Assembly (NCBI RefSeq): GCF_030324495.1
Contig: NZ_JACAGN010000011.1
Location: forward strand, 82,758-128,377
Length of the DNA: 45,620 nt
Direction of reading: 5' to 3'
DNA from: Myroides sp. 1354
GTDB taxonomy: Bacteria > Bacteroidota > Bacteroidia > Flavobacteriales > Flavobacteriaceae
A program made the position numbers and the translations under genes. The notes below the pieces were generated by a model, which was not told where the DNA came from, ran no database searches, and saw only the letters and a program-made list of their open reading frames with translations. This document shows positions 1 to 8,231 of this stretch, piece after piece (position 1 is the first letter of the stretch; each line of letters begins with the position of its first letter).

Positions 1-18
1 GGCAGATTGCCATCTGCC
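1..18 (-). terminator. Hairpin downstream of the HD hydrolase gene
   Basis: A perfect 7-bp inverted repeat, GGCAGAT / ATCTGCC with a TGCC loop, starts at the first base and ends one base before the HD gene's stop codon. It sits where a minus-strand terminator should be, but any T-run lies outside the window. Confidence 0.5.
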
Positions 19-19
19 C

Positions 20-670
20 CTACTTATCTCCTTGCCATTCCGCGTAAAATTGGGCTAAAAAACCTTCCATATAACGGTGTCTTTCCGCTGCAATTCGCTT
101 TCCAGCCTCTGTATGCATTAAATCTTTCAACAGCAGTAATTTCTCGTAAAAGTGATTAATTGACGTTCCTTTATGTGCTTTGTACTCTTCTTTGGTCATA
201 CCAAATCGAGGTGCTTGCTCTGGATCGTGAATTGGGTTGTTCTGGAATCCTCCATAATTGAAAACACGGGTGATTCCAATAGCTCCTATTGCATCTAATC
301 GATCAGCATCTTGAACGATTTCCAATTCTTTCGACGTGAACTTTTGATTGAAATTCCCTCCTTTGAAAGAGATGTTTTCAATCCCCTTGACTACATGATC
401 TACTACTTCCGATTGATAATCCAACGATTCCAACCATTCCTTTGCTTTACGAGGGCCGACAGTTTCATCTCCGTTATGGAATTTGCTATCCGCTATATCG
501 TGTAGCAAAGCTATCAATTGCACAACATCGGCATCGGCATCGGGTTCGAATTGTAAAATATTGAGCGCATTATTGTATACACGTTCAATGTGAAACCAAT
601 CGTGTCCTCCTTCGGCATGCTTTAGCTCTTCTCTAACATAGGCAATAGTTGCTTCAATTTTTTTATTCAT
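20..670 (-). CDS. HD-domain phosphohydrolase
   Basis: A 216-residue soluble protein of the HD superfamily of metal-dependent phosphohydrolases. The metal-binding histidines and aspartates are visible in order: HDWFHIERV near residue 23, ALLHDIAD near residue 54 and DADRLDAIG near residue 121. This is the pattern of the short YedJ/PF01966-type proteins, with no regulatory or second catalytic domain. The substrate of this subfamily is not known to me; nucleotides or phosphoesters are typical of the superfamily. It starts at the ATG at 670 and is downstream of the desaturase on the same strand, 34 bp away, so co-transcription is possible. The function beyond phosphohydrolase is unassigned. Confidence 0.85.
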   Translation of the reverse strand: MNKKIEATIAYVREELKHAEGGHDWFHIERVYNNALNILQFEPDADADVVQLIALLHDIADSKFHNGDETVGPRKAKEWLESLDYQSEVVDHVVKGIENISFKGGNFNQKFTSKELEIVQDADRLDAIGAIGITRVFNYGGFQNNPIHDPEQAPRFGMTKEEYKAHKGTSINHFYEKLLLLKDLMHTEAGKRIAAERHRYMEGFLAQFYAEWQGDK

Positions 671-675
671 GTTTT

Positions 676-706
676 ACTGTAAACTGTTCACCGTCAACTG
701 CAAACT
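676..706. repeat. Four-unit imperfect heptamer repeat
   Basis: Four consecutive 7-bp units, ACTGTAA, ACTGTTC, ACCGTCA and ACTGCAA, then a partial ACT, fill the gap between the HD gene and the desaturase and touch the desaturase stop codon. The 7-bp period matches the larger heptamer array at the right end of the window. Confidence 0.6.
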
Positions 707-1703
707 ATTTAATAATAGCAGGTTGTACCCATTTAAAAATATGTTCTTCTTTACCAACACTCATTCTTTCCGCAATGCGCAACATACGTGCAGGTAATTT
801 CATCAAGTATTCTCTTGCTTTTTCTGCATCATCATTTAATCCAGTAAGTTTTGCAACTTCCCAACGATCGATTAATTTCTGCATGATTTCCACATAGTCA
901 ATTGCAGTATAGACTCCAATGCGTTGTGCTGAATCAGAAAACAATTCAAAGGCATCTCCCATCTTTCCTCCTGACTCGCGAATCAAGTTAGCTGGCATCG
1001 TAATTTTGCGCTTCATCATATCGACAAAAGCCAATAACATTTCACTTGGATCAACTTTAAAAATACGGTCTACAAATTCCGAATAAGCATGGTGGTGACG
1101 CATTTCATCTCCCGCGATTAAACGACAGATCTTCGATAATTTATGATCGCCATATTGTTTGGCTAATTTTGCCACACGATTGTGCGAAATATATGTAGCT
1201 AACTCTTGAAAACTTGTAAATACAAAGTTTTTATAAGGATCTCTGTCTGTTCCTGGATCGAAACCATCGTTTAATAAATATTGGGTTGTAATTTCTACTT
1301 CACGCATATTTACACGACCTGACAAATACAAGTATTTATTCAATAAGTCACCATGTCTATTCTCTTCACCAGTCCAGTGACGAATCCACTTTGCCCAACC
1401 ATTGCCACTTTCACCTTCTCTTTGGTTTACTCCATCTACATCCATCAACCAAGATTCGTACGTAGGCAATGCTTCTTCCGTAATGGTATCTCCAACTAAA
1501 ACTACCCAAAAATCATAGGGTAATTCTTTGGCGTATTCTCTCAGCTCTCTGACTTCTTCTAAAAAATTTTCACTTTCCGAATTGGGTAGTAAATCAGAAG
1601 GTTGCCAAATTTTCTCCACAGGTATTAGATAATCATCGACGAAGCTATCTATATTTTTTTCCAAGAAGTGCATCACTTCTAAACGAACATTGTGTGTTGA
1701 CAT
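705..1703 (-). CDS. Acyl-[acyl-carrier-protein] desaturase (fatty acid desaturase type 2)
   Basis: A 332-residue soluble ferritin-fold di-iron enzyme that introduces a cis double bond into acyl-ACP, supplying unsaturated fatty acids. The iron ligands are visible: TEEALPTYE (about 75-83), EENRH (113-117), the glutamate of FQELATYISH (about 166-175) and DEMRHHHAY (199-207), giving the two ExxH motifs of the plant stearoyl-ACP desaturase family. Length is close to family norms and no transit peptide is present. The next gene in the same direction order is a PlsC acyltransferase, which fits membrane phospholipid synthesis. Electron donors (ferredoxin) are not encoded nearby. It starts at the ATG at 1703. 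Confidence 0.92.
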   Translation of the reverse strand: MSTHNVRLEVMHFLEKNIDSFVDDYLIPVEKIWQPSDLLPNSESENFLEEVRELREYAKELPYDFWVVLVGDTITEEALPTYESWLMDVDGVNQREGESGNGWAKWIRHWTGEENRHGDLLNKYLYLSGRVNMREVEITTQYLLNDGFDPGTDRDPYKNFVFTSFQELATYISHNRVAKLAKQYGDHKLSKICRLIAGDEMRHHHAYSEFVDRIFKVDPSEMLLAFVDMMKRKITMPANLIRESGGKMGDAFELFSDSAQRIGVYTAIDYVEIMQKLIDRWEVAKLTGLNDDAEKAREYLMKLPARMLRIAERMSVGKEEHIFKWVQPAIIK

Positions 1704-1783
1704 TTCAATTTGTTTTTACTTCGCAACTAGCTCTTCGGTTTGGTTTAGTTTGTTTGGGAGTAACTGCGAGAATTAGTATTTTT

Positions 1784-2515
1784 CTATTCTATTTTAGACT
1801 TTACGATGGCCTCTGTTTTAGCAAAGAGTTCTTCAAAAGAATAATCGCTAATTTTCATTGGTTTATGTGCATAAAGACTAATTTTGGCTCCTAATCCTAA
1901 CGGAAATTTTCCAAATCGGAACAATTTCCACGAATTATTAATCGTCAAGGGAACAAGATAAGCATCTGGTGAAAACTTACATAACATTTTAACCCCATTT
2001 TCTGAAAAACGTTTGGGATGACCGTCTCGACTTCTTGTTCCTTCAGGGAATATTACAGCTGAGCGGTTGTATTTTGAGATATATTGACCTAATCCACGAA
2101 TAACAGTTAAGGCTTGTTTTGCGTCTTTTCGATCGATTAAGACTGACCCCCCGTGTTTTAGATTATATGATACACTCGGGATGCCTTGTCCTAATTCTTT
2201 TTTACTAACAAATTTGGGATGATTCTGTTTAAAGAACCAAATAATCATCGGTATATCGAACATACTTTGATGATTGGCTACAAAGACAATAGGTTTGTCT
2301 GTAGGAAGTTCTTCTTCTTTTGATACACGATAAGATGTACCTAAGATACCGGTACATAGCATGATCCACCACACCATGCAATCTACTACTTTTTTATGGG
2401 CTTTATAACCAAAGAGATTAAATGCTACCCATTGTAATCCATGAAAGAATAGGAGTACAAGTAATAAACAGATAACAAATAGTACAGATAATGGATATGA
2501 AATTATTTTTTGCAT
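1784..2515 (-). CDS. 1-acyl-sn-glycerol-3-phosphate acyltransferase (PlsC type)
   Basis: A membrane-associated acyltransferase of the LPLAT family, which transfers an acyl chain to lysophosphatidic acid. An N-terminal hydrophobic segment (about residues 8-35) anchors it. The catalytic NHQSMFD box (81-87, NHxxxxD form) and the substrate-binding FPEGTR box (156-161) are both intact. I place the start at the ATG at 2515 (243 residues). A longer in-frame reading starts at a TTG at 2539, but that codon lies inside a TAnnTTTG promoter element and is unlikely to be translated. The gene follows a bacilliredoxin gene and precedes the acyl-ACP desaturase, pointing to a membrane-lipid pair. Confidence 0.9.
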   Translation of the reverse strand: MQKIISYPLSVLFVICLLLVLLFFHGLQWVAFNLFGYKAHKKVVDCMVWWIMLCTGILGTSYRVSKEEELPTDKPIVFVANHQSMFDIPMIIWFFKQNHPKFVSKKELGQGIPSVSYNLKHGGSVLIDRKDAKQALTVIRGLGQYISKYNRSAVIFPEGTRSRDGHPKRFSENGVKMLCKFSPDAYLVPLTINNSWKLFRFGKFPLGLGAKISLYAHKPMKISDYSFEELFAKTEAIVKSKIE

Positions 2516-2536
2516 TAGCTCAATGTATAACTTGAG

Positions 2537-2544
2537 CAAATATA
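2537..2544 (-). promoter_or_regulatory. -7 element (TATATTTG) upstream of plsC
   Basis: Reads TATATTTG on the minus strand, a full match to the Bacteroidota -7 consensus TAnnTTTG, 21 bp before the ATG at 2515. No clear -33 element is present; the upstream DNA is the bacilliredoxin terminator. Confidence 0.5.
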
Positions 2545-2550
2545 CACTTT

Positions 2551-2579
2551 TAAAAAAAAACCACCTTATAGAAGGTGGT
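2551..2579 (-). terminator. Rho-independent terminator of the bacilliredoxin gene
   Basis: ACCACCTT / AAGGTGGT stem (2560-2567 and 2572-2579) with an ATAG loop. On the minus strand it is followed by a run of nine T, and it begins 6 bp after the bacilliredoxin stop codon. Confidence 0.9.
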
Positions 2580-2585
2580 CTCTTT

Positions 2586-2996
2586 TTAGCAATATTCTTT
2601 GTATGCGTCGATCAAATTTTCAGCGATCATCTCTGCTGGATGTCCTTCAATGTGATGTCTCTCTAACATGTGAACTAACTCTCCGTCTTTAAACAAAGCC
2701 ATAGAAGGTGAAGATGGAGGGAAAGGGAACATATGTTGACGTGCTGCATCAACAGCATCTTTATCTACACCTGCAAAAACCGTTACGATTTGCGCTGGTG
2801 TTTTTTCTCCTCTTAAGCTCATGATTGCTCCTGGGCGTGCATTACGCGCCGCACAACCACAAACTGAGTTTACCACTACTAATGTAGTTCCTTCTTTACT
2901 TAAAGCAGCTTCTACTTCGTCTGCTGTATATAATGCTGAAAATCCTGCATCAACTAACTCTTGACGCATTGGTTTTACTATTTCTTCTGGATACAT
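2586..2996 (-). CDS. Bacilliredoxin (BrxA/BrxB family, CGC motif)
   Basis: A 136-residue thioredoxin-fold protein of the BrxA/BrxB (DUF1094) family, which in Firmicutes removes bacillithiol from proteins. The redox motif CGC at residues 46-48 within [15 protein letters not shown] is diagnostic, and the length is normal for the family. Homologues are widespread in Bacteroidota. Whether this organism makes bacillithiol cannot be told here: no bshA, bshB or bshC gene lies in the window. It is monocistronic, with a TAnnTTTG element upstream and a strong terminator downstream. Confidence 0.92.
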   Translation of the reverse strand: MYPEEIVKPMRQELVDAGFSALYTADEVEAALSKEGTTLVVVNSVCGCAARNARPGAIMSLRGEKTPAQIVTVFAGVDKDAVDAARQHMFPFPPSSPSMALFKDGELVHMLERHHIEGHPAEMIAENLIDAYKEYC

Positions 2997-3025
2997 ACTA
3001 TTACCTTTAATTAAAATTGTAATAA

Positions 3026-3033
3026 CAAAGTTA
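3026..3033 (-). promoter_or_regulatory. -7 element (TAACTTTG) of the bacilliredoxin gene
   Basis: Minus-strand TAACTTTG matches TAnnTTTG, 29 bp upstream of the ATG at 2996. No convincing -33 element was seen. Confidence 0.45.
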
Positions 3034-3086
3034 CACTTTTTCTCTTATTTTGTCCACTTTCAATGCTAAAGTATTCCCAAGATGCA

Positions 3087-4238
3087 CTACGCTTTCTTTT
3101 TGGGTTTCTTTTTCATTTTATTCAACCAAATAAAAATCCCAGTAATTGGTAAGGAGGTAGCGATTAAACAAGTGATAAAATAGATCACTTTAGAAAATAA
3201 CCCATAAATATCTCCAAAGTGCAAGGCTCTAATTGAACTCGCCAACTTCTCTCCCATTGATTTATCTGCAAAGATTTCTTTTTTGATTACTTCTCCAGAG
3301 TATTGATCGATAAACACGCGATCATTTACCGTTTCATTCCATCTCGCCAAGTCATTTTTATTGATTTCATAAGCTCCCAGAGAATCTTTTGGCAAGCTTA
3401 CCGCCAACGTGCGATAGTCATATGCCATTTCTTTATTAGCAATAGCAAGCGCTTCTTCTAAACTAATGGTGGATTTATCTTGCAGTACGGATTCTGGTTT
3501 TACTTCATCACGTCCTCCAAAAACTTTAGCTCCTAATACACTACTTAAACCATTTCTATACCATTCAAATGACCAACACAACCCCGTCAAGGACATAATC
3601 AATACAATCAATAAAGTATAAAAGCCAAGCGTATTGTGTAAATCGTGATTGATGCGCTTCCAATTGGCATTAAACTTAATTTTAAACCCGGGTTTAATGC
3701 TCTTCCATCCTTTAATCTTTTTAGGAAACCACAAGATTAATCCTGAAATAGAAAGGAAACAGAAAATAATCGTCGCAATTCCTACAATTGGGCGTCCAAT
3801 TGAAGAATCGAGTAATAACCAACGGTGTAATTTGAAAACGGTCATGAAAAACTCATCTCCAGGTCCTTTTCCTGTACCTAGGATCTCTCCTGTAAAAGGG
3901 TTAACATGTACGGCCTCACCTCTTTTTCCTTCTTCTCCTTTACTTACGGTAAAAACAAATGGTTTTCCCTCTTTGCTCACTAAAGTAATGCGTTGTACTT
4001 TTCCTTGTGTTGATGCTTCAACAAGCTGTACCAACTCTGCAACGGGTTTAGCTTGCCTCTCATTTGGTGCAACAAACGCATAGCGATTTGGTTCAAGCCA
4101 TTCTTGAATTTCCGTCTTAAACGTGTAAATGGTTCCTGTTAAACAAACTACAAATAACACAAGTGAACTCGCAATACCTAACCACAAGTGGAGGTCATTC
4201 ATCAATTTGCGAAAAGGAGAGGTCTTCTTTGCTTTCAT
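3087..4238 (-). CDS. PepSY-associated TM domain protein (PiuB/iron-uptake type)
   Basis: A 383-residue inner-membrane protein with about four transmembrane segments: one near residues 20-40 (LHLWLGIASSLVLF), two in the middle around the Ser/Gly-rich FLSISGLILWFP stretch and the GFYTLLIVLIMSLTG stretch, and one near the C-terminus. Two PepSY-like periplasmic regions lie between them. Histidines precede helices in the pattern LHLWLG and LHRWLL, as in PepSY_TM proteins proposed to reduce ferric siderophores. It lies 94 bp downstream of a TonB-dependent siderophore receptor in the same orientation, which supports an iron role. I choose the ATG at 4238; the in-frame TTG at 4259 has no support. Confidence 0.88.
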   Translation of the reverse strand: MKAKKTSPFRKLMNDLHLWLGIASSLVLFVVCLTGTIYTFKTEIQEWLEPNRYAFVAPNERQAKPVAELVQLVEASTQGKVQRITLVSKEGKPFVFTVSKGEEGKRGEAVHVNPFTGEILGTGKGPGDEFFMTVFKLHRWLLLDSSIGRPIVGIATIIFCFLSISGLILWFPKKIKGWKSIKPGFKIKFNANWKRINHDLHNTLGFYTLLIVLIMSLTGLCWSFEWYRNGLSSVLGAKVFGGRDEVKPESVLQDKSTISLEEALAIANKEMAYDYRTLAVSLPKDSLGAYEINKNDLARWNETVNDRVFIDQYSGEVIKKEIFADKSMGEKLASSIRALHFGDIYGLFSKVIYFITCLIATSLPITGIFIWLNKMKKKPKKKA

Positions 4239-4258
4239 ATGGGATTTAAAAACGAACA

Positions 4259-4287
4259 AACACGATTTTATAACATAAAACCGTGTT
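4259..4287. other. Inverted repeat between siderophore receptor and PepSY gene
   Basis: A 13-bp inverted repeat with one mismatch and a 3-nt AAC loop (AACACGATTTTAT / ATAAAACCGTGTT) lies 21 bp upstream of the PepSY ATG. There is no T-run, so an mRNA stability or processing hairpin within the operon is more likely than a terminator. Confidence 0.5.
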
Positions 4288-4332
4288 CGAACTTATTATT
4301 TCAATTATAATGACACTAATTAAAGGGTAATT

Positions 4333-6768
4333 CTAGAATCTATACGTCAATTGTGCGGCAAAATTTCTAGGTGAAATTTCGTTAATATATCCTCCTCTGA
4401 AATAAGAAGTATATCCTCTTTCATTGAATAGATTATTCATAAATACACTTAACGTAGCGTTTTTGTAAGTATAAGCTGCCTGTGCATTTACTGTAGTATA
4501 GCTAGGCATATCAAATGGTCTTACGTTTACGTTTGTATTGTGACTATCTGTTGTACGGCTGTATTCATTCACTGGACGTTTTCCAACAAAGTAAACACCT
4601 GCACTTACTGACAATCCGTTTAACGTACCTTGATCAAATTTATAGCTCACCCATCCGTTTGCTGTATGTTCTGGTGCGTTCATTGGTGCAGATCCATCTA
4701 CATATTGGGGGCTGTCTTGGTATCTCGCATATAAGTTAGCATATCCCAACATTACTTCTAAGTTGTTGGTAATTTTACCATTGATTTCCAACTCAAATCC
4801 GTTGCGTTTTAAATCACCCGCTAAGATGCTTTCTGTTTTAGATTGCTCATTTGTTTCTGGGTTGATATAAGGGGCAACTAAATTATTTTGATTGATGAAG
4901 AAGTATGTAAAGTTCACTCCTAAATGATCGTTATACCAGTTTGATTTGAAACCAAATTCAAATTGTTTGATATCTGAAGCTCCTGCATATCCTCCTCCGT
5001 GTAATAATTTGTTTGATTGTCTCAAACTACTTGTTGTAGTATAGGAAGCAAACGTACTGATGTTTTCTTGTGGTTTGAAGATTAATCCCAACATTGGATT
5101 CCAACGATCCACAGTAGCATTTTCTGTTGTATTTCCATTTAAACGGCTGTAGCGAAGACCTAACATTGCACTTAATTTATCTCCAATTGCGATATAATCT
5201 TGTGCCATAAAACCAATGGTTGGAGACATCGTTCTTGTTGTTGCAATATCTCCGTAGATGATATTATCAGGCAACATATTGTCGATAGGTCCTAATACGT
5301 TGATATCACTTCTAAAGTCAACTAAAGCGTCATTTCCTGCTTTATCTTTCCCCCATACTTTACCTGCTGCAGATCCACCGATTGTTTTGGTTTGTCTGTA
5401 ATCAAATCCTATTTGGAAGGTGTGTTTTAAGATTCCTGTAAAGATGTCTTTTCCGATTAAATCTGCTTGGAATACAGAGTTATAATCATCCGATTGTCCC
5501 ATAGAAACCGTGCGTTTTATATCTCCATATTGACTCCAATCATCGCCAATTTCCTTTTTAGGCTTTACCGTTGTTACGTTTGTAGAACGCCCATATTCAT
5601 TGTAGATTGATGCTGTATATGAAGTTCTAAAGCTCAATTTTTCTGTTAATTGTCTTTCGAAACGGGCTACATAATTTTGCATGGTAATCTTTTTAGAATC
5701 TCCTTTGAAACCTAAAAATTTATTATGTGGCATTTCATACAACTCATTTGCATAGTCAGGCCCTAAATTTACCGTTCCTTTATCATATACATAATCTCCA
5801 TTTAAGTAATCCATCTCAACCGTTAACTTGGTTTTGTTATCGATTTTCCATGTTAGGGATGGATTAATGTAGAAGTGTTCGTTATTTACAAAGGTTCTCC
5901 AGCCATCATTTCTTTCGTATGCACCATTAAAACGGAAAGAAACCGTTTCTTTTTTGTCTAATACTTGCTCAAAGTCAACAGTAGGTCTCACTTGACCATA
6001 GCTTCCAACTCTAAACCCAACTTCTCTGTGGTTTTTAAAGTTTGGCGTTTTAGTTACCATATTGATTACTCCTCCAGCAGCACCTAAACCATTTCCGATT
6101 CCTTGTAATACTGCAGCAGAACCTTTGATTACCTCAACACTTTCAACACCTTGCATATCCGCAATTGCTGAAGCCGTTCTAAAATCAGAGTCCATTCCAA
6201 CTCCATTTCTCAATACGGGTGTTCCTCTGAATCCACGCATAGACATACTTTCTGATGGTCCTCCATACGTTGAAAACTGGGTTACCCCAGCTACGTTACG
6301 CGCTGCATCTGTAATTGTCAACGCTCCTTGTTCTTTAATTACGTGTTCAGAAACAATACTAATAGATTGAACTTGATCTTGTAATCCAAGTGGTAAACGC
6401 GTGATATACTGAAGATTTTTTACATTCTTGTTACTTCTACCATATACAGTGATATTTTCCAATTGGCTATCAGCCACTAAAAGAAAATTCACAATTTCTT
6501 CATTTTTTGCTAGGGTAATTTCTCTTTGAGAGGTTGAATATCCAACAAAAGAAGCTTTCATCGTGTGCTTTCCTTTCTGCACATTATTCAATTTAAACTC
6601 TCCGTTTTCATTGGTTTGAACAGCTGTTTGCCCTTCTCCCAATACAACCGTTGCAAAAGGTAATGGTTTATTAACCTCATCTACAACTCTTCCTTTGATT
6701 GTGATGTTTTGAGCGAAACTTACCATTACTCCGCAAATGGTAACTAACAATGTCGTATACGTCTTCAT
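4333..6768 (-). CDS. TonB-dependent siderophore receptor
   Basis: An 811-residue outer-membrane receptor. It has a signal peptide (residues 1-19, ending SFAQ) and a CarboxypepD_reg-like Ig-type domain (about 24-105, containing GRVVDEVNKPLPFATVVLG). Next comes a plug domain (about 115-240, with SMRGFRGTPVLRNGV and VEVIKGSAAVLQG), then a 22-strand-type barrel closing with FAAQLTYRF; the terminal aromatic is the usual barrel-assembly signal. The plug wording and barrel repeats resemble the TonB-siderophor family (FhuA/FoxA-like), not the SusC family. The downstream PepSY protein supports ferric-siderophore use. The specific ligand cannot be read from sequence. Promoter and iron-box-like repeats lie directly upstream. 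Confidence 0.93.
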   Translation of the reverse strand: MKTYTTLLVTICGVMVSFAQNITIKGRVVDEVNKPLPFATVVLGEGQTAVQTNENGEFKLNNVQKGKHTMKASFVGYSTSQREITLAKNEEIVNFLLVADSQLENITVYGRSNKNVKNLQYITRLPLGLQDQVQSISIVSEHVIKEQGALTITDAARNVAGVTQFSTYGGPSESMSMRGFRGTPVLRNGVGMDSDFRTASAIADMQGVESVEVIKGSAAVLQGIGNGLGAAGGVINMVTKTPNFKNHREVGFRVGSYGQVRPTVDFEQVLDKKETVSFRFNGAYERNDGWRTFVNNEHFYINPSLTWKIDNKTKLTVEMDYLNGDYVYDKGTVNLGPDYANELYEMPHNKFLGFKGDSKKITMQNYVARFERQLTEKLSFRTSYTASIYNEYGRSTNVTTVKPKKEIGDDWSQYGDIKRTVSMGQSDDYNSVFQADLIGKDIFTGILKHTFQIGFDYRQTKTIGGSAAGKVWGKDKAGNDALVDFRSDINVLGPIDNMLPDNIIYGDIATTRTMSPTIGFMAQDYIAIGDKLSAMLGLRYSRLNGNTTENATVDRWNPMLGLIFKPQENISTFASYTTTSSLRQSNKLLHGGGYAGASDIKQFEFGFKSNWYNDHLGVNFTYFFINQNNLVAPYINPETNEQSKTESILAGDLKRNGFELEINGKITNNLEVMLGYANLYARYQDSPQYVDGSAPMNAPEHTANGWVSYKFDQGTLNGLSVSAGVYFVGKRPVNEYSRTTDSHNTNVNVRPFDMPSYTTVNAQAAYTYKNATLSVFMNNLFNERGYTSYFRGGYINEISPRNFAAQLTYRF

Positions 6769-6780
6769 TCTGAACCTGTG

Positions 6781-6851
6781 TTATTTAGACTTATTAAAAA
6801 CGCCACAAATGTAAAGTGATTCTAAATAATCCACAAATTTTATTTAGACTT
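6781..6851 (-). promoter_or_regulatory. Promoter of the siderophore receptor with three TTATTTAGA elements
   Basis: On the minus strand TTTG (6837-6834), a 20-bp spacer and TACATTTG (6813-6806) form a complete Bacteroidota-type promoter, about 40 bp from the ATG. TTATTTAGA occurs three times: on the plus strand at 6781 and about 6842, and inverted in the spacer (TCTAAATAA at 6821-6829). I infer iron-regulator (Fur/DtxR-like) half-sites from position and gene function. The exact consensus in this genus is not known to me. Confidence 0.6.
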
Positions 6852-6942
6852 TTTTTATATAAGATTTTTAAAGGAAAATCAATTAATACCGAACACTTTT
6901 AATAAAGACATAAAATATCGATCAAAATTTGAGAATATCGCA

Positions 6943-7302
6943 CTAAAACCAATAAAAAGCACGCTCAATATGCTGTATCTCAGGAATAGACTTTCTTATA
7001 CTAATAGCTACTATATCGAAGCGAACCTCTTCTTTTCGCTTGGATTGTCGAACAAAAGCATCTGCTGCAGTAATCAATCGATTGATTTGAGGTTTTTTTA
7101 AAAATTCTTGAGGCAACCCAAAATCGGTAGTGCTTCTCGTTTTTACTTCAACGAAAACTAAAAAAGAATCCACCTCCGCGATGATATCTACTTCGGCATT
7201 TCTGTACGCCCAATTTCGAGCTATAATTTGATAACCTTTTTCTTGTAAAAAATCAACGGCTAAATCTTCACCTAACTTTCCTAATTCACTTGCTTTACTC
7301 AT
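6943..7302 (-). CDS. yraN: YraN/UPF0102 family nuclease-fold protein
   Basis: A 119-residue member of UPF0102, a restriction-endonuclease-fold family of unknown cellular role often linked to DNA recombination or repair. The core is visible: GKLGEDLAVDFLQEKGY near residue 7, the nuclease-type acidic motif AEVDIIAE near residue 36 and VFVEVKTRS near residue 48. The usual GEIDLI is AEVDII here, keeping the catalytic-type acidic residues. It is the last gene of a tight minus-strand run dinB-ldcA-yraN, starting 9 bp after the carboxypeptidase stop codon. No terminator was seen after it. Confidence 0.88.
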   Translation of the reverse strand: MSKASELGKLGEDLAVDFLQEKGYQIIARNWAYRNAEVDIIAEVDSFLVFVEVKTRSTTDFGLPQEFLKKPQINRLITAADAFVRQSKRKEEVRFDIVAISIRKSIPEIQHIERAFYWF

Positions 7303-7311
7303 ATATTGTTT

Positions 7312-8214
7312 TTAACTAAAAGCGACAGTCACCTGATTGTCTTGTACTTCTAGTTCAACAATAGTGCCTAACTTTAAAGCCCAATTGGAAGATCCATGTC
7401 CGGCAGGGAAATTAAAGACAACGGGGTAGTGGTATTCTTTCACTATATCTAAGATAATTTCTTGTGCATTATATCCGAAGGGAATTGAATTATCGTGCAT
7501 ATCTGTCATTCCGCCAACAATAAGCCCAGCTAAATCTTGTAAAATCCCGTTGCGTTTGAGGTTGTGCATCATGCGATCAATGTGATATAAATATTCATCC
7601 AAGTCTTCAATAAAGAGAATCTTTCCCTTGGTATTTATAGATGAGGCAGACCCCAATAAACTATACAGGATAGAGAGATTTCCTCCTACTAATTCACCTG
7701 TTGCCTTTCCTTGCTTATTTGCAGGATCTGCACTAATGGTATATGATAGTGTTTCACCAAACAAAGCTTTGTGAAGTGAAACCTTGGATTCTTCTTTAGC
7801 TAAAGGCACACTAAAAGCCATAATACCGTGAATGGTTGCTATATCTAAATTATGAACGTGACTGTGCAGGGTAGTTACATCGCTAAATCCAACAATCCAC
7901 TTGGGTTGTTGCACTAAAAGCGAAAAGTCAATTGCATCAATGATACGCACCGTGCCATACCCTCCTCTTGCGCACCAAATCGCTTTGATTTCGGGATTTT
8001 TCAATTGTGCATTAAAATCATCTACACGCTCTTGATCGGTTCCTCCTAATTGAAAATTATCCAATCCGATGGTTTGCCCTAAAACGACTTCCAATCCCCA
8101 AGATTCTAAAAGTGCTATAGCGGGTTGAGCTTCTTGAATTGAAAATTTTCGAGCGGTACAAACAATGGCTACTTTATCGCCTTTTTGCAAATAGGGAGGT
8201 ATTATATTACTCAT
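7312..8214 (-). CDS. LD-carboxypeptidase (peptidase family S66)
   Basis: A 300-residue cytoplasmic peptidase that removes the terminal D-alanine from murein tetrapeptides during peptidoglycan recycling. Family S66 landmarks are intact: WCARGGYGTVRIID, the nucleophile serine in GFSDVT, the glutamate of FIEDLDEYLYHIDRM, and the catalytic histidine in NFPAGHG. There is no signal peptide, as expected for LdcA. It lies 17 bp downstream of dinB and 9 bp upstream of yraN, so the three are probably co-transcribed, although their functions are not obviously linked. Confidence 0.92.
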   Translation of the reverse strand: MSNIIPPYLQKGDKVAIVCTARKFSIQEAQPAIALLESWGLEVVLGQTIGLDNFQLGGTDQERVDDFNAQLKNPEIKAIWCARGGYGTVRIIDAIDFSLLVQQPKWIVGFSDVTTLHSHVHNLDIATIHGIMAFSVPLAKEESKVSLHKALFGETLSYTISADPANKQGKATGELVGGNLSILYSLLGSASSINTKGKILFIEDLDEYLYHIDRMMHNLKRNGILQDLAGLIVGGMTDMHDNSIPFGYNAQEIILDIVKEYHYPVVFNFPAGHGSSNWALKLGTIVELEVQDNQVTVAFS

Positions 8215-8231
8215 GATAACTATATTCAGAT

